Origin: Physella acuta | Taxonomy: Eukaryota; Mollusca; Gastropoda; Physidae | DNA: 64,000 nt | Assembly: GCF_028476545.1 (NCBI RefSeq) | Contig: NW_026733044.1 | Span: 67,724 to 131,723 of the forward strand | Direction: 5' to 3' | Shown here: positions 11,641-39,054 of the stretch, one piece after another | Position numbering within the stretch: the stretch's first letter is position 1 | Layout of the letters: each line of letters begins with the position of its first letter | Made by a program: the position numbers and the translations under genes | The notes under the pieces: model-generated | Databases searched by the model: none | What the model was told of the DNA's origin: nothing | The model's input: only the letters and a program-made list of their open reading frames with translations

Positions 11641-13299
11641 TTACTCTTTGGATTGTTGCAGAATGTGATGGTGTATAAAACTCGTGGTCTCTTCGTGTTG
11701 GGATGTGTCGTTGCCCAAGATCCTAGAACATCTTCCAAATCTTGAGCCAACATCCCTCCCTCGTCACTCGACACGATCTGAGGTTTCGCCCCGAACAATT
11801 GGAACTGAAATGATGATACCTTGTTTATGTTTTTCAGTGAACTATAACAAAGTACCTACGTCCATATAAACAGCAACTATCATGTTTTTAATAATGTTAA
11901 TTGATACTAGTCACTTCGAGCCTAATCAGATACAATTCGTACTCAACATTACATAAAGACATAAAGTAAGTAAAGGAGCAAGTAACTATAATATAAATCT
12001 ATGAGCAACTTCATTTTTTAACGTTATCATAAACGAAATCAATCAATAGATTTAAATTTCTTCAACTATTTAAAACTAACTTTATAATTTACGGCCCTAC
12101 TTTAGTAATAAAATACGTTGATAGGCTAAAGTAACACGTATGCACAAATACTAAAGGTCAGATCAATAAGTGGTGAGGATGTGTAAATGGTATGACATTT
12201 TTTAGAGCTTTAACAAAAGATGCAGGCACATTGAACCATTAAAATAATTCATGCCAGCAGATTTTACCTATTATAAACAAAAATCCTAAAAGTATTAAAA
12301 CTCACGGTGCCTATGGTGTTTGGATAAATGACGTCTTCTAACAACAAGTGATCGCCTTCTTCCAGTAGGATGTGAAACATCTGAAGGATTTATATACATT
12401 TAAAAAAAAATAAAACTACAAGATACATAATGATCTAAGTTCATCGAGGGCACTGAAGATTATAAACCATAGGGGAATGTACGTAAAGTAACAAATGAAC
12501 ATAGACTGACCCCTCTGAGACCGTCTGTGATGCCGTTGGTTATGGTCAACATGAACTGCTCTGGGTGGTCAGTCCTGATAAGCTGTGGCGGCTCGTGTTC
12601 TACTCGGTGAAGTTCTGTTAGCCATTCCCGTAGTTCTGGTAGTCTGTTGGAGATAGTAAGGGGGGGGGGGGGGGGGCGAGAGAGAGAAAAAAAGGATAAC
12701 GCGATAAAAAATATTATCTTTACGTGTTTACATGCTTATATTTTACTATGTTGTGTTTCTTTACAGTTCAGTATCGTTCAGTTTGTGTACAATCAAATCT
12801 CAATGATTTGTTAAGCCTAGTTTAAACAGTCGATTCACTATTTCTTTCCACAATAGGGTTTTTTTAAATTCAAATATTATTTAATTATTAATTTATAATA
12901 GACAAATCAGTTGAGGATATTAACATGCCAGTCTTCTATAAAATATTTTCTACCGATTTTGATATTCCTGGCGATCCGTATGGCAGGTAAAGTAGAGTTC
13001 CCCTGTTTATGTGACCTTGGCAGATAAAAACGGGATAGTGGAGTCGGTACTATGCTACGCCTCCTTTATTCCACTAACTTGAGTCAGGTACCCATCAGAG
13101 CTGGGAGGATAGAAACGTACTACGGACTCCGCCCAGTATCCGACTCAAGACTTATCATAGATATATAAAAATAGGTTATCGAATAAGAAGAAATTTTGGA
13201 ATTTAATCCTTACTGTTCTACTTCACCTACCCTTCACATAGTCCATAGATTCCAACAGCCGCCATGTCCTTCTTGTCCAGCTCAACAACGGATCGATCT
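11640..13299 (-). pseudogene. Aminotransferase fragment (kynurenine/2-aminoadipate aminotransferase-like)
   Basis: Four exons read on the minus strand: 13299-13231, 12643-12511, 12380-12306 and 11804 to about 11640, with AG/GT boundaries and agreeing phases. Together they encode RSVVELDKKDMAAVGIYG, then GLPELREWLTELH, then MLTITNGITDGLRG, MFHILLEEGDHLLLEDVIYP and PRVLYTITFCNNP. In the fold-type I aminotransferases (AADAT/KYAT2 group) this follows the order substrate loop, glycine-rich cofactor-phosphate region, 'GD.lL.E.P.Y' and 'lYtiP..NPTG'. The usual NPTG is changed (NNPKS), and the reading runs into (TA)n. The N-terminus, the PLP lysine region and the C-terminus are not in the window. It lies between two inverted copies of the DNA transposon, so it is either a captured gene piece or the remains of a host gene split by insertions. 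Confidence 0.65.
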
Positions 13300-13420
13300 C
13301 TGCTCATTATTTTGTTATTTAACTATTATAATCACGTCTACAATAGTAAAATGACATTTACATTTTAACATCGCCACAACTAAAGACACAAAAAAAGTAG
13401 ACCAATGAGTGTCCATAAAG

Positions 13421-15402
<1,982 letters not shown>

Positions 15403-15424
15403 TATATATATATATATATGTATA

Positions 15425-17349
15425 TGTTACGGTCAAAGCCCGAAGTGCGGCCAAATCCCGGATTGGCCGGCCAATGCGCGGATTGGCCGGCTCTCTTGGC
15501 CAAAGCCCGAAGAACTTACAACTAAGATCGTATTTCGTACATTGGCCGGCCAATGCGCGCACTGGCCGGGACGTACTGGCCAAAGTCCGAAGTACTTAAA
15601 CTTGACACCGTATTTTGTACATTGGCCGGACAATGCGCGCATTGGCCGGGATGTCCTGGCCAATGTTGTATCTAGACTAAGTTGTGATCGCGTTTTAATT
15701 ATTCTGGGTGCCGTTTCATTGTGAGTAACGTATTGTTTAGCTCTTGTTTGTATAGCATTCTATATGCAAGGTGACATGGATCAAAAGGGCTGCCAGACCA
15801 AGAGACAGACATAGCAAATGGCTGTCAAAAGAAAAAAATGTTAATTCATGTTAGTTTCCATATATGGGCTACAACTGTATGTGACAGCCTCCTCCATGAT
15901 GACGAGGTGAGACAATCATCAAAGAACAAAATCAAAGACAGTCGGCGTCGCCGACCACGTGCAACAAGACGGAACGTTCAAAAGACTTTTCCGCGTTCCT
16001 AGATGTTTAAAACATGATGATGACATGGATGCAAACAAATGAATCAGCTCATTGGGCTGAGAGTCTCAAATTCATTTAATTTATGAAAAATCGTTCTTTT
16101 CATCAAGGAATCCAACAATCACTATACGAAGCCTTGTTTGGATGCAAAGCAAAAGTGGGACTTAGCACTTCAAATCTACTAAGAGAGGCTCTCAATAAAA
16201 TAGTTACTGAGGAAGATCTTGAGAACATTGAACAAGAAATGGAGGTTGCCATAAATGCAACGACATCCTCAGCTAACACATCTGCTGCCGTGGCGGAACG
16301 TCCAGATCAGTTGCGTGACAATAATGTGGCCAATAGATTCTGTATAGTTTGTGAAAAACATTGTAGTGCAGCTCATTCTTGTGGATCCTGTGGCAACGAT
16401 GTGCATGCTATTTGTGGAATACCCAATGAAGCAGACGAAGGGTACGGAGGGAACATTACCTGCAGATTGTGTCACAACAAACAAGACATCATGGAACACA
16501 GGTCAGCAGCTCATACTGGCTTGCAAAATCAAGGTGCTAAGATGCTTAAAACATCAAATACAAAATTTAAAGATGGTGAAGTGGGTGACAATGTAGGCAT
16601 CCGTGTTCCAGATGTTGACAGAGGTCGCGGTGATCCCCGAAGCGTGATTGCAGTTGTCATGAGCGTCGAGGGCGGTTTCTACAAATTAGGAACGGAACAT
16701 GGTGTTCTAAAACAACTGTATGCTAGAAGTGAGTTTTCAATTCTTCACGAAAAACTGCTCTTATTGTCGTCAGTTGGCACTGAGGAAAAATCACTACGAA
16801 CCATCGCATCTTCATCGCATCTTCACAATCATTGACTGGGGGGCCAAGGCTACACTCGCTGCAATTGCACAACCAAGTGTACAACAAATCGCTGCAAGTG
16901 TAAAAATAACAAGCTGCTATGTAATTCTAAATGCCATAAAAGTTCAACTTGTTGTAACAAATGATAATATTGATTGATTGAGACTATAGTACAATAAAAA
17001 ATTTGAATGTTTCTGTCATTTACTTTAATTAATAATCAATAAAGACTTAATTTCATGATCCTACCGGCATAAAAAAACCAAAATCTGCTCATGGTCTTCT
17101 AATTAAGACTTTGGCCGGTCCACCATGGCCAGTCCGCGGACTGGCCGGGACTGGCCGGCCAAAGGCCGAAATCAAGAGCTATTTCAGACTTTGGCCGGTC
17201 CAGAATGGCCAGTCTGCGGATTGGCCGGCCAAAGGCCGAAATGAAGCAAAGTTTCGGACTTTGACCGACCTATGGGAGGCGATATTGGCCAATGCGCGGA
17301 TTGGCCGGCCAATCCTAGCTTTGGCCGACTTCGGGCTTTGACCGTAACA
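15425..17349 (+). mobile_element. KRBA2/Ginger-like transposon, copy 3 (internally deleted)
   Basis: It is 1925 bp, starts 22 bp after copy 2 and lies head-to-head with it, with the same termini and GGCCGGCCAATGCGCG subterminal units. A frame at 16083-16835 (250 residues) begins MKNRSFHQGIQQSLYEALFG, the end of the integrase domain, and continues through the zinc finger. The catalytic core is missing. Copies 2 and 3 share the segment 'gttagtttccatatatgggc', which copy 1 lacks, so the three are different deletion products of one longer parent. Confidence 0.75.
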
Positions 17350-17514
17350 TAATCTCAACTATTTCTCAGTGACAACATCAACACCGTACTTCTTTCTCAT
17401 TGTACTCGCAAAATCTGACCGCCGCCCACATCTACACACCTCGTGACTTGCGCTCACAACACACACACTGTCACTAGACCAGTCGCTTCCCTTGTTACCC
17501 TCGTTCAATCCGTA
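17350..17514. repeat. 165-bp direct repeat, right copy
   Basis: It matches 8855-9019 along its whole length by eye and continues without transposon sequence at its right end (cgta-caacaacaaac). Confidence 0.85.
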
Positions 17515-17610
17515 CAACAACAAACACAGCAACACACCTGGACTCGATACTGCAACATACACTATACCGTTCCACATGCACACCTTTCATACATTTTAGA
17601 CAACCACATC

Positions 17611-17785
<175 letters not shown>

Positions 17786-17980
17786 ATGTTTATGTGTGAG
17801 AAAGAAACAGAGTGTGCCTATATATATTTCTGATAGATTTGTCTTTATCTGGTGTCAACAGAAAGTCCGCCCCACTCACTCAGCTTTTCACCTTGATCTA
17901 GATTGCATGCGCCCATCCTTTCTAATCATGATCAACAACAGCTCAATAAATAAAATACTCCCGGAGTCTTGGAGCGTTGC

Positions 17981-18127
17981 TTGATTTTCATTGGATCACG
18001 ATGGTTACCTCAGGCTGTACGATTGGTTGGCTGACCGAACATAAAGCGGACATGAGCAATCCAGCCATGGATCATTTCAGAAGCTTTCTGACACTTCCTA
18101 ATCGCGTGCCGGTGACAAGTTCAGCTG
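17981..18127 (+). promoter_or_regulatory. Gene 1 promoter block and non-coding first exon
   Basis: TTGATTTTCATTGGATCACG at 17981-18000 matches TTGATTTTCATTGGACCACG upstream of gene 3 (62661) and a diverged form upstream of gene 2 (48153). ATTGG is an inverted CCAAT box. In each case a splice donor follows 130-147 bp later; here it is TCAGCTG|GTAGGA at 18127. The transcription start itself cannot be placed from sequence. The intron then runs to the acceptor at 18481. Confidence 0.6.
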
Positions 18128-18494
18128 GTAGGATTTAACGTTTACCACTTGATAGATATATTTGTTACTCGACTTTATCATGTTAGATAAAACCAATTTA
18201 ACCACAGCCTTTATTCGGGCATAGTAAGACACTTAAAACGTGTTAATTAAATAATTAGACACTCATTATTTATCATTGTTGCGAAACTTTTGTATTTCCA
18301 AACTTTCTGTTTAACCTTAAACCAGACATGCGATATGTAAATTAGTAATGTCATTGTTTCGGTTAAGCAAGTTTAGCAAGTTAAGCAATGTATTATCACA
18401 CAAATTTTCGTGAGAAAATTGCACGTTAGGGAGAATTAATGTTTTTTTTCTCCTTTAAATAATGCTTTAAAATGATTACAGATATTTCACTAAA

Positions 18495-32344
<13,850 letters not shown>

Positions 32345-33557
32345 ATGCCACACATTTCTCTTTGATAATGTGTTTCTTTTATAAAATCCTTTTTATGTTG
32401 GTAACAACTTTGATTGTTCATGTATTTTATACTGAAACATTTTTCTTTTTCTCAAACTAATACAATCTTTTGCTGTTTCTAACTTCAACAAAATGAGATT
32501 TAACTTCAAATTAAAAATATAAATTCTGCACACTAAATGTTTACAATGAAATACTTTAACAATTAAAATCAGATCCAGCAAATACATAGAACTGTGACAC
32601 GTCTGATAATTTAAAGGTCCATTAACAATACACATTTATAATTCCAAAGATTCATTGAGATTTATGGCTGTTTTTCTTTAGAAATAAAATCTTCAGCCAT
32701 TAAATTAGAAACAATAATATTTGAGGGCTATGCGTTTGATTCGTAACATTTAGGTAAAATATTTTGAATTACATATCACATTTAAGTAATAAAATAAAAA
32801 TAAAATAATGTTGTTTTTTTGCGTTTTTTTAGTACTCGGGAATATTTTTGTGTATATTTTCTAAGCCTTTAAAGGATTACCAAGATATATACAGAGAATG
32901 CAGGCATTCTTTAAAGAAATACTTTAAAAGAAACAATACAAATACAACTTTAAGGCAGACAAGAGAACTCTAAATATAATATCTTTCAAACTTATTAAAT
33001 TTTTATAGGTAACCTCCCTTGTATTCGTTTTTTAGACGGGTACCAGATAAGGCACAATACCTATTCTTCATACCACATTTAATATTTAAGCGCTTACACG
33101 CAACAGTTAAAAAATTATTAAAGAACTTATTTTGTAGCTTACTGAAATAAATCGGGATTGATCGCCCTAAACTTTCTTGAATATTCCTATTTACAAACTA
33201 CGGGGATGGCAACTCAGGATATAGACAAGATTTTTAATCAATTTTTAAATACTTATTAACACGTTTTTCTTAACTCAGCTTCGCGTTTGTGGATGTGTGG
33301 ATTTGTTTGTTGTTAAAATTGACATCGAAAATTAGCCCACTTCTGATTGTTCTATAGTTCTGAAATTTGGCATGCAGGCTACTTTCGCCTAACAATTTCA
33401 CATGCAATCATAAAAACTAGCAATTAGAGACCGTAATTAGCTTAATTTAATTACGCCCTAAGGACCATAAAATTGAGGACATGATTTCTAAAGATACCGA
33501 TAAGACTGGAAGCCTATTGACACAGTTACTTCGGCCCCAATCGATGTGAGCGCGCTG
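32345..33557. other. 3' flank of gene 1
   Basis: AT-rich; it presumably includes the 3' UTR, with AATAAA at 32683-32688 as a candidate polyadenylation signal. No other gene is seen. Confidence 0.45.
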
Positions 33558-33629
33558 GCCGTGATCGTATAGTGGTTAGTACTTCGCGTTGTGGCCGCGA
33601 CAACCCAGGTTCGAATCCTGGTCGCTCAA
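33558..33629 (+). pseudogene. tRNA-His(GTG)-like sequence with broken acceptor stem
   Basis: It has a 72-nt tRNA layout with the D-loop 'tagtggttagt', anticodon stem TCGCG/CGCGA around the loop TTGTGGC (anticodon GTG) and T-arm CCAGG-TTCGAAT-CCTGG. The 5' strand of the acceptor is GCCGTGA but the 3' strand is TCGCTCA, so only about four of seven pairs form. The His identity is clear, but the gene is probably inactive or a SINE source relic. No SINE body follows. Confidence 0.7.
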
Positions 33630-33639
33630 GATTTTTTAG

Positions 33640-33850
33640 TCCGTGTATTTATAAACACTTAGTCAAGTCATACTTAATCAAGTCATTTGATAAAGTAGAA
33701 AATAAACTATATAAAAAACTTTTTTAAAAACCACGTTTTTCATGTGTAGCAACGGACTAAAAAGGAGAAAATAAAATACTTAAAAAAAACTTTTTAAAAA
33801 ACCACGTTTTTCTTGTGGACTAAAAAGTAGAAAATAACTATTTACATACA
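33640..33850. repeat. Fragment of the CTAAAAAGTAGAAAATAA fold-back family
   Basis: Tandem pieces of 'actaaaaagtagaaaataa' plus 'aaaaaccacgtttttc' match the palindrome arms at 42881-43240 and 57664-57953. The pieces here are in direct order, so no long hairpin forms. Confidence 0.55.
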
Positions 33851-33963
33851 TTTGATGACAAAAAACGTGGGTCGGGCAGATGGGTCGGGAAATTTGATGG
33901 TGAACGCACATACACACGCACAGAATTGCAAAGCCCAGTTTTTCCTACTCGATTACGCATATA

Positions 33964-34383
33964 AGGGGTCGTCCATAAATGACGTAACACTCGAAGGGGG
34001 AGGGGGGGGGTCCGTAATTTTGTGACGGTGTGTAATGAGGAGGAGGGGGGGTTCAGATGGTGTGACGTCACACTTTTGCATTTTAAATAAGCAATATTAA
34101 AAACGAATTTTAGACGTTATTTCGCGTTTTAGAAAATTGTTTTAATAAATTGTAATAGGAATTGATTAAAACACTCTATTTTGACAGAGTTCAGACACGA
34201 TTTTAGAAAAAAATGTCGATGTTTAAAAAAAATTCAACTGCAATTTTGAGGGGTGTTGTAGGCTGAGGTGTGACGTCATTTTAGTGGGGGGGGGTCTGGC
34301 TTTTTGTGACGACGTGTGACGGAGGGGGGGGGGGGGAGGTAAAAATCGTCAAAAAAGCGTGACGTCATTTATGGATGACCCCT
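33964..34383. mobile_element. MITE with AGGGGTCGTCCATAAATGAC termini
   Basis: The left end AGGGGTCGTCCATAAATGAC is mirrored at the right end (GTCATTTATGGATGACCCCT) over 420 bp. Internal G-runs and 'gtgtgacgtcacac' repeats are present. There is no coding sequence. The superfamily is not determined because I cannot define the target duplication with confidence. Confidence 0.8.
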
Positions 34384-35181
34384 AACACCAAAATTTTGAT
34401 AAACCTGGCTTTATTATTTTTTTTTGCCTAATTAAAAAAAGTCCCTTATACTCCGCTTATGATGAGACTGAGGTGTAAAACGATGAAAGCTGTCAAAATT
34501 TGATGTGATTTTTGTGCAATATTACGATATTTCCTCAATACTCTGTATACGAGAAAGAAACAATATGTATTCATGCCGAATAAGTTATGTAATATTCGTT
34601 TGTGTTAAATAGTGTGTCGCTTTTTCATTAATCGCCATTGTAATTATTCCGGCTGTTTAAAATGAAAAAAAAGTCAAATTTTAATAAATTTATTTTTATT
34701 CTTAATGTAGCCTACCTTTTTTCTTTTTTTTACAAAATACATTTTCTTTTAAAATATATTATTTAAATCAGTTATATGAATCTTGTACATTAGAATAATA
34801 ATAAAAATATTAAAATCTTTGTTATGTTTCTCAAATGGAGACTGGACAAAAAAACTGTTAAGCACCGGATAAGATCGATTTCCTTCCATATAGGCTGCAG
34901 CTCTCGATAGTTCAGCATACAAGTTTCGTTTTTTTATTCCACCATTAAAATTTGTCAATGGCATTATCCAATATTTAGGATATTAACAATTGTTATACAG
35001 CCTTAAAGAGTCATTGTGTTTGTGATATTGTGTGTTTACTTTTTATTGTGGGGAGGGAGGGGGTTATTTTTGTGGGATTCTTTTAACCTCCGGTATCCCC
35101 CCTCTCTGTTCATGGGGTAAAAAATTTGGAGCGAGTTAAACTGTAGTGTTATTTGCTACGAATGCCGGCGCAGCCCACAGT
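34384..35181. other. Gene-free stretch
   Basis: AT-rich. A short minus-strand frame (34964-34749) has no recognisable features. No exon of the GPI-protein family is seen. Confidence 0.45.
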
Positions 35182-35285
35182 TTCGTTTTCAATTAATGTC
35201 CTACGAGCATGCGCAAAGAGAGTTCTATTCACTTCAGAAGGTAACTGACTGCGTCTTAGTTGTTTGTCTTGTCAGAATTCAAGTG
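35182..35285 (+). promoter_or_regulatory. Orphan promoter and first exon of the GPI-protein family
   Basis: GAGCATGCGC at 35205-35214, 'tcacttcagaaggtaactga' and the donor AATTCAAGTG|GTAAGG at 35285 match gene 3 (62715-62793) in order and spacing: 71 bp from the GCATGC block to the donor, against 69-71 bp in genes 2 and 3. Homology continues into the intron ('gttcattg', 'agattttattgg', 'gaaatacaattttgtgt') to about 35550. No signal-peptide exon follows before the SINE and LTR element. It is therefore a relic, or a start site whose coding exons were lost. Confidence 0.6.
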
Positions 35286-35612
35286 GTAAGGTTTTTTATT
35301 TACGACTTAATAGTCGTTCATTGTTTTTTTTTCAGCCATAAGATTAAAGCATTAAAACTGTAGATAAGATTTTATTGGAACTGCGACACTAAAATCAACT
35401 CTTGTTGTTTAAAGTCAACCAAGTAATAATAATCAAACAGGCTCATAAACCTTGTAAAACAGGGTACAATTTTCGTTAAGTATTTGAACATGAAAAAAAA
35501 ATCGTTTTTATATTCTATGAAATACAATTTTGTGTTACCTATATTTAGGTTAATATTTTGTAAGTTAGCAGTATTATTATTATATCAGTTTAGCAATTTT
35601 ATTTAATTGTTG

Positions 35613-35870
35613 AAGGAGTCGGCGTGGTCAAGTAGGTAAAACACATTGTTACTTAACCGAAAAGTCTCGAGTCGAACCCTCGGACAAATGAGGCTCGACA
35701 GCTGGGAACAGCAGCTCTTCTGTGAGAGGTAACTCCAAAAACAAAAGAAAAGCAGGTTGAAATTGGAACAACGGCGCCATATAGCATATAATAAGTTGAC
35801 ACGTTATTGTCTTGGAGGAAATCCCTTCCAACACTAAAATTAAGAACGAAGAAGAATTCTTAAAAAAAAC
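35613..35870 (+). repeat. tRNA-derived SINE, copy 2
   Basis: It begins 'ggagtcggcgtggtcaagta' with 'tctcgagtcgaaccctcgga', then the same body as 5845-6200. It interrupts the intron homology of the orphan promoter. Confidence 0.65.
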
Positions 35871-35929
35871 AGCAACAAACTACTGTGTTTTATGATTTCT
35901 TTTTCTTTAAATCATATTTAACAATATTC

Positions 35930-36026
35930 ACATACAGATCTTTAATTAAAATGGTACAAATCCCCTAAACTAAAACCTCAAGGGCACAAGTCCCCTATAC
36001 TAAAAGTTCAACGGTACGAATCCCCT
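35930..36026. repeat. Minisatellite, left part (interrupted by the LTR element)
   Basis: Units of about 30 bp, 'aaaacctcaagggcacaagt cccctatact', which resume at 43483 after the LTR element. Confidence 0.75.
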
Positions 36027-36745
36027 TGTGACCTACTTAGGTCTGGTATTTTTATTTTTACATTTGTTACTTTACCATATATGGTCTGTGGTATAATCAC
36101 TGGTTTTTTCCACTGTCTTAAGAAAGTCTAAGACTCAGTACTTTTCCATTATGAGATGATTGGTTGATTCGGACCAGGTGATACCCCAACCAATTGCCTT
36201 ATGATTTGAAGGTGACCTTCCATGTTGCCTAAGTCTATAAATAGACCGCGCACAGGTCTCTCGAGGCAGTTCATTGACCAGACGTCTTTAAGAGAGAATA
36301 AGCCCTGTGTGTCGCTGTGTAGTACTAAGTTGTTTAAGTAGCATATTCTTATATTACTTGTTGTTAAGTAATACTATATGCTTATAGCATTGATGTGTAT
36401 ACTGTGGTGATTTTTCTAAAGTGTTAAAAGCTGTGATAGTGTATCAAATTATCTTTTCCCACGAAATGTAAGTTGGGTTTTGTTCATTCTGTAAATCTAT
36501 TTTATCCTGTATAAATCTAGTGTTCTGCCACGACTTTGTACACTCATTAAAAGTTATATGCAGATTAAATGTATTGTTGGCATCAGTAGTTTCTCTAGTG
36601 TTTCCCCTAGACATCAAGTGCGAGTCCTAGTGAACTATTGTGTTAGCTTTCTTTTATTTAGGCTTGTCGCCATTTGTGTATAATCAGTTAAACGAATCCG
36701 GGAGCGTTCGCCAACTATCTGGCTGATAGATTGGTGCTCGTTACA
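36027..36745 (+). repeat. 5' LTR of the GMR1-type element
   Basis: It runs from TGTGACCTACTTAGG to GGTGCTCGTTACA, 719 bp. It contains a 'ctataaataga' TATA-like motif near 36235. Confidence 0.85.
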
Positions 36746-36751
36746 AAAGTG

Positions 36752-36769
36752 TGGACTCGCCGGGATTTA
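36752..36769 (+). promoter_or_regulatory. Primer-binding site
   Basis: TGGACTCGCCGGGATTTA, six bases after the LTR. Its complement reads as a tRNA 3' end with a T-loop-like TTCAAATC pattern extended through CCA. The tRNA species was not assigned. Confidence 0.65.
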
Positions 36770-36991
36770 ATTTGTGGTACGAGTTGTTGATTTAAACATT
36801 TAAACACTAGGTTTAGCTCTAGTTAGTTGTTTCTTAACCCAGTGGAGCTGTGTTAAAACATACCGCTCAAGTCTAGTGACATTATCTAGGTCAGGAAGCC
36901 AGATGTGTCGTGGCCTAGATTTAGGTCAAGTTCATAGCAGATTGTGTGCTGTTATACTAAAGTTTTGTTTTGAGTTGATTTTGTAGTTGGA

Positions 36992-39054
36992 ATGGAATCT
37001 TTTTTGTTAAAACCCACAGTTGAGGAGGTAGAGAAGTTAAGTAGGAACGATTTAATTAGTGTTGTAAAGGAATTGAAGTTAGATTACTCTGTCACTCAGA
37101 AATCAGAAGTGTTAATAGATAAAATTATAGTTCATTTTATCAATAAAGGTGTGTTCGAAGAGAGTTTGTTGGCTGAGGTGATACTCCGTGAGGAGAAACC
37201 TCTAGAAGAGAGGGAGTTTTTATTAAAGGAAAAGGAGTTGGAGGCTAAAGTTACTTTAGAGAAAAAGGAGTTGGAGGCTAAAGTTACTTTAGAGGAAAAG
37301 GAGTTGGAAGCTAAAATTGCTTTAGATAAGAGGAGGTTGGAATTAGAATTCGGTAAGGTTAGTGGTGATGTCACTTCTCTAGAGGAACCTAAAAAGTTGT
37401 CGGTGGGGCAGGTGATTGCCAATTTGGGAAACTGGTTCCTAAGTTTAATGAAATAGATTTGGTTTTCTTCTTTAACTCATTTGAGAGTTTAGCGAAAGCA
37501 TGTGAATGGCCCGAAACTTCTATTACTGCTTTATTAAGCACGGTTCTTACAGGAAAAGCTGCAAACACATATCAGGCACTCTCTCAAGATGTTCAAACTA
37601 ACTATGTGCTGGTCAAGACTGCCATTTTGAAAGCCTACGAATTAACTCCGGAGGCTTATCGGATGAAATTCCAAAAACTCCGAAAGCTACCCACTCAATC
37701 CTATGTGGAATTTCTCTTCGAGAAAGAGAAAGTTTTCTCGAGGTGGCTAAACTTAGAAGAAGTTTCAGAGTTTGAAAAACTCAAATCACTTGTTCTGAGG
37801 GAGGAATTCCTAAATTCCCTACCTGAAGACATCCGTCTATATATCCTGGATAGTAGGTTAGTCGACATCAAGAAGGCTGCTGAGTCGGCTGACACGTATA
37901 CGTTGGTTCATAAGAGACCACAAGTGTCAGGTAACCGCCTCAACCCTGTACTTCCCCTTTTTGGCAACAGTCCCCCTGTTGGCCAATTATTGAAGTCGTT
38001 ACAGTCCAGAGAGAAGCCCAGATCCACTCTCAGTCGTCGAGCAGTATGCCAATACTGCAAGAGACCTGGTCACTTTCTAAAGGACTGCTATAAGCGTCAT
38101 CAAGTCAACAGAGAGGTTGTGCGTACCTCAGCGCACACTGCTCTCATCCATCAAGCAGCCAGTTCAAATCTGAACTCTAGTCTTCGGAATGACACTAACC
38201 CTAAGTGTCCACAGGAAGGAAATCAAGTCTCCACCCGTTACGTTCAGTCACATTTTGACTGTTCACGCCACCATCCAGTTTCTTCCGAGTCTACCGATCT
38301 CGAGGGATCGAGAAAGGTTGACTTTTCATCGTTCCTTGCAGAAGCTGTCATTAGCAAACAAGGTGATCCGTTGTCTCAGCGGCATATCACCGTCCTAAGA
38401 GACACAGGGGCTTTCCAGTCACTTCTTTTGAAGAGCTCAATGGACATTACACCGGAGACGAACACCGGGAATGTTTCCATTATTCAGGGAGTGGGGGCAG
38501 AATCCACTGTGGTCCCTCTACACAAGTTTTCCCTGAAACATCATCTCGTCGAAGGTGAAGTCATTTTAGGAGTGATAGATAGTATTCCTGTCCCAGGAGT
38601 ACACCTGCTCCTAGGGAATGACCTTGCGGGAAGCAAAGTATACCCCTATACGGTTCAAAACCCTTTGTCAACGATTCCAGATGATGATAATGAACTGTAT
38701 CCTGCATGTGTGGTGACAAGAAGCCAGACCAAACAATTGGCTGACACAGCGCCTGAACCACACCTACCATCATCGTCAGGAAATTCAACTCCCAAACTTG
38801 AGTCTATGCTTCCAGAGAACCCAAGCCTGGGCTTACCTCTGAAGATATCTCAGGAAGACATCATTAAAGCTCAACACGTCGACGCGGAACTCAAAGCGAT
38901 GGTCGAAAAGTCACTCTCAGCTGACGACGGGGAGTATTTCTCCGAGAACGACCTCTTCTTTCGTCGCTATGTACCAGTGAATACCTCACTGCCGAACCAT
39001 GGTTGGGTAAAAACCAGCTGTGGGTCCCTCCACCTTATCGGCATGAAATACTGA
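36992..39054 (+). pseudogene. gag and protease region of the GMR1-type element
   Basis: The first part has three KELEAKVTLE-type repeats, predicted to form a coiled coil. A SCAN-like capsid segment follows (YRMKFQKLRKLPTQSYVEFL ... LREEFLNSLPEDIRLYILD). Then come a CCHC knuckle (CQYCKRPGHFLKDC) and an aspartic protease motif (DTGAFQSLLL). The SCAN domain of vertebrate transcription factors is known to derive from GMR1-like capsids, which fits. The region is part of a broken element. Confidence 0.75.

Noticed and set aside
36992-37456. Coiled-coil 154-residue frame as a host gene
   Set aside because: It lies between the primer-binding site and the capsid region of the LTR element, so it is the N-terminal part of gag.
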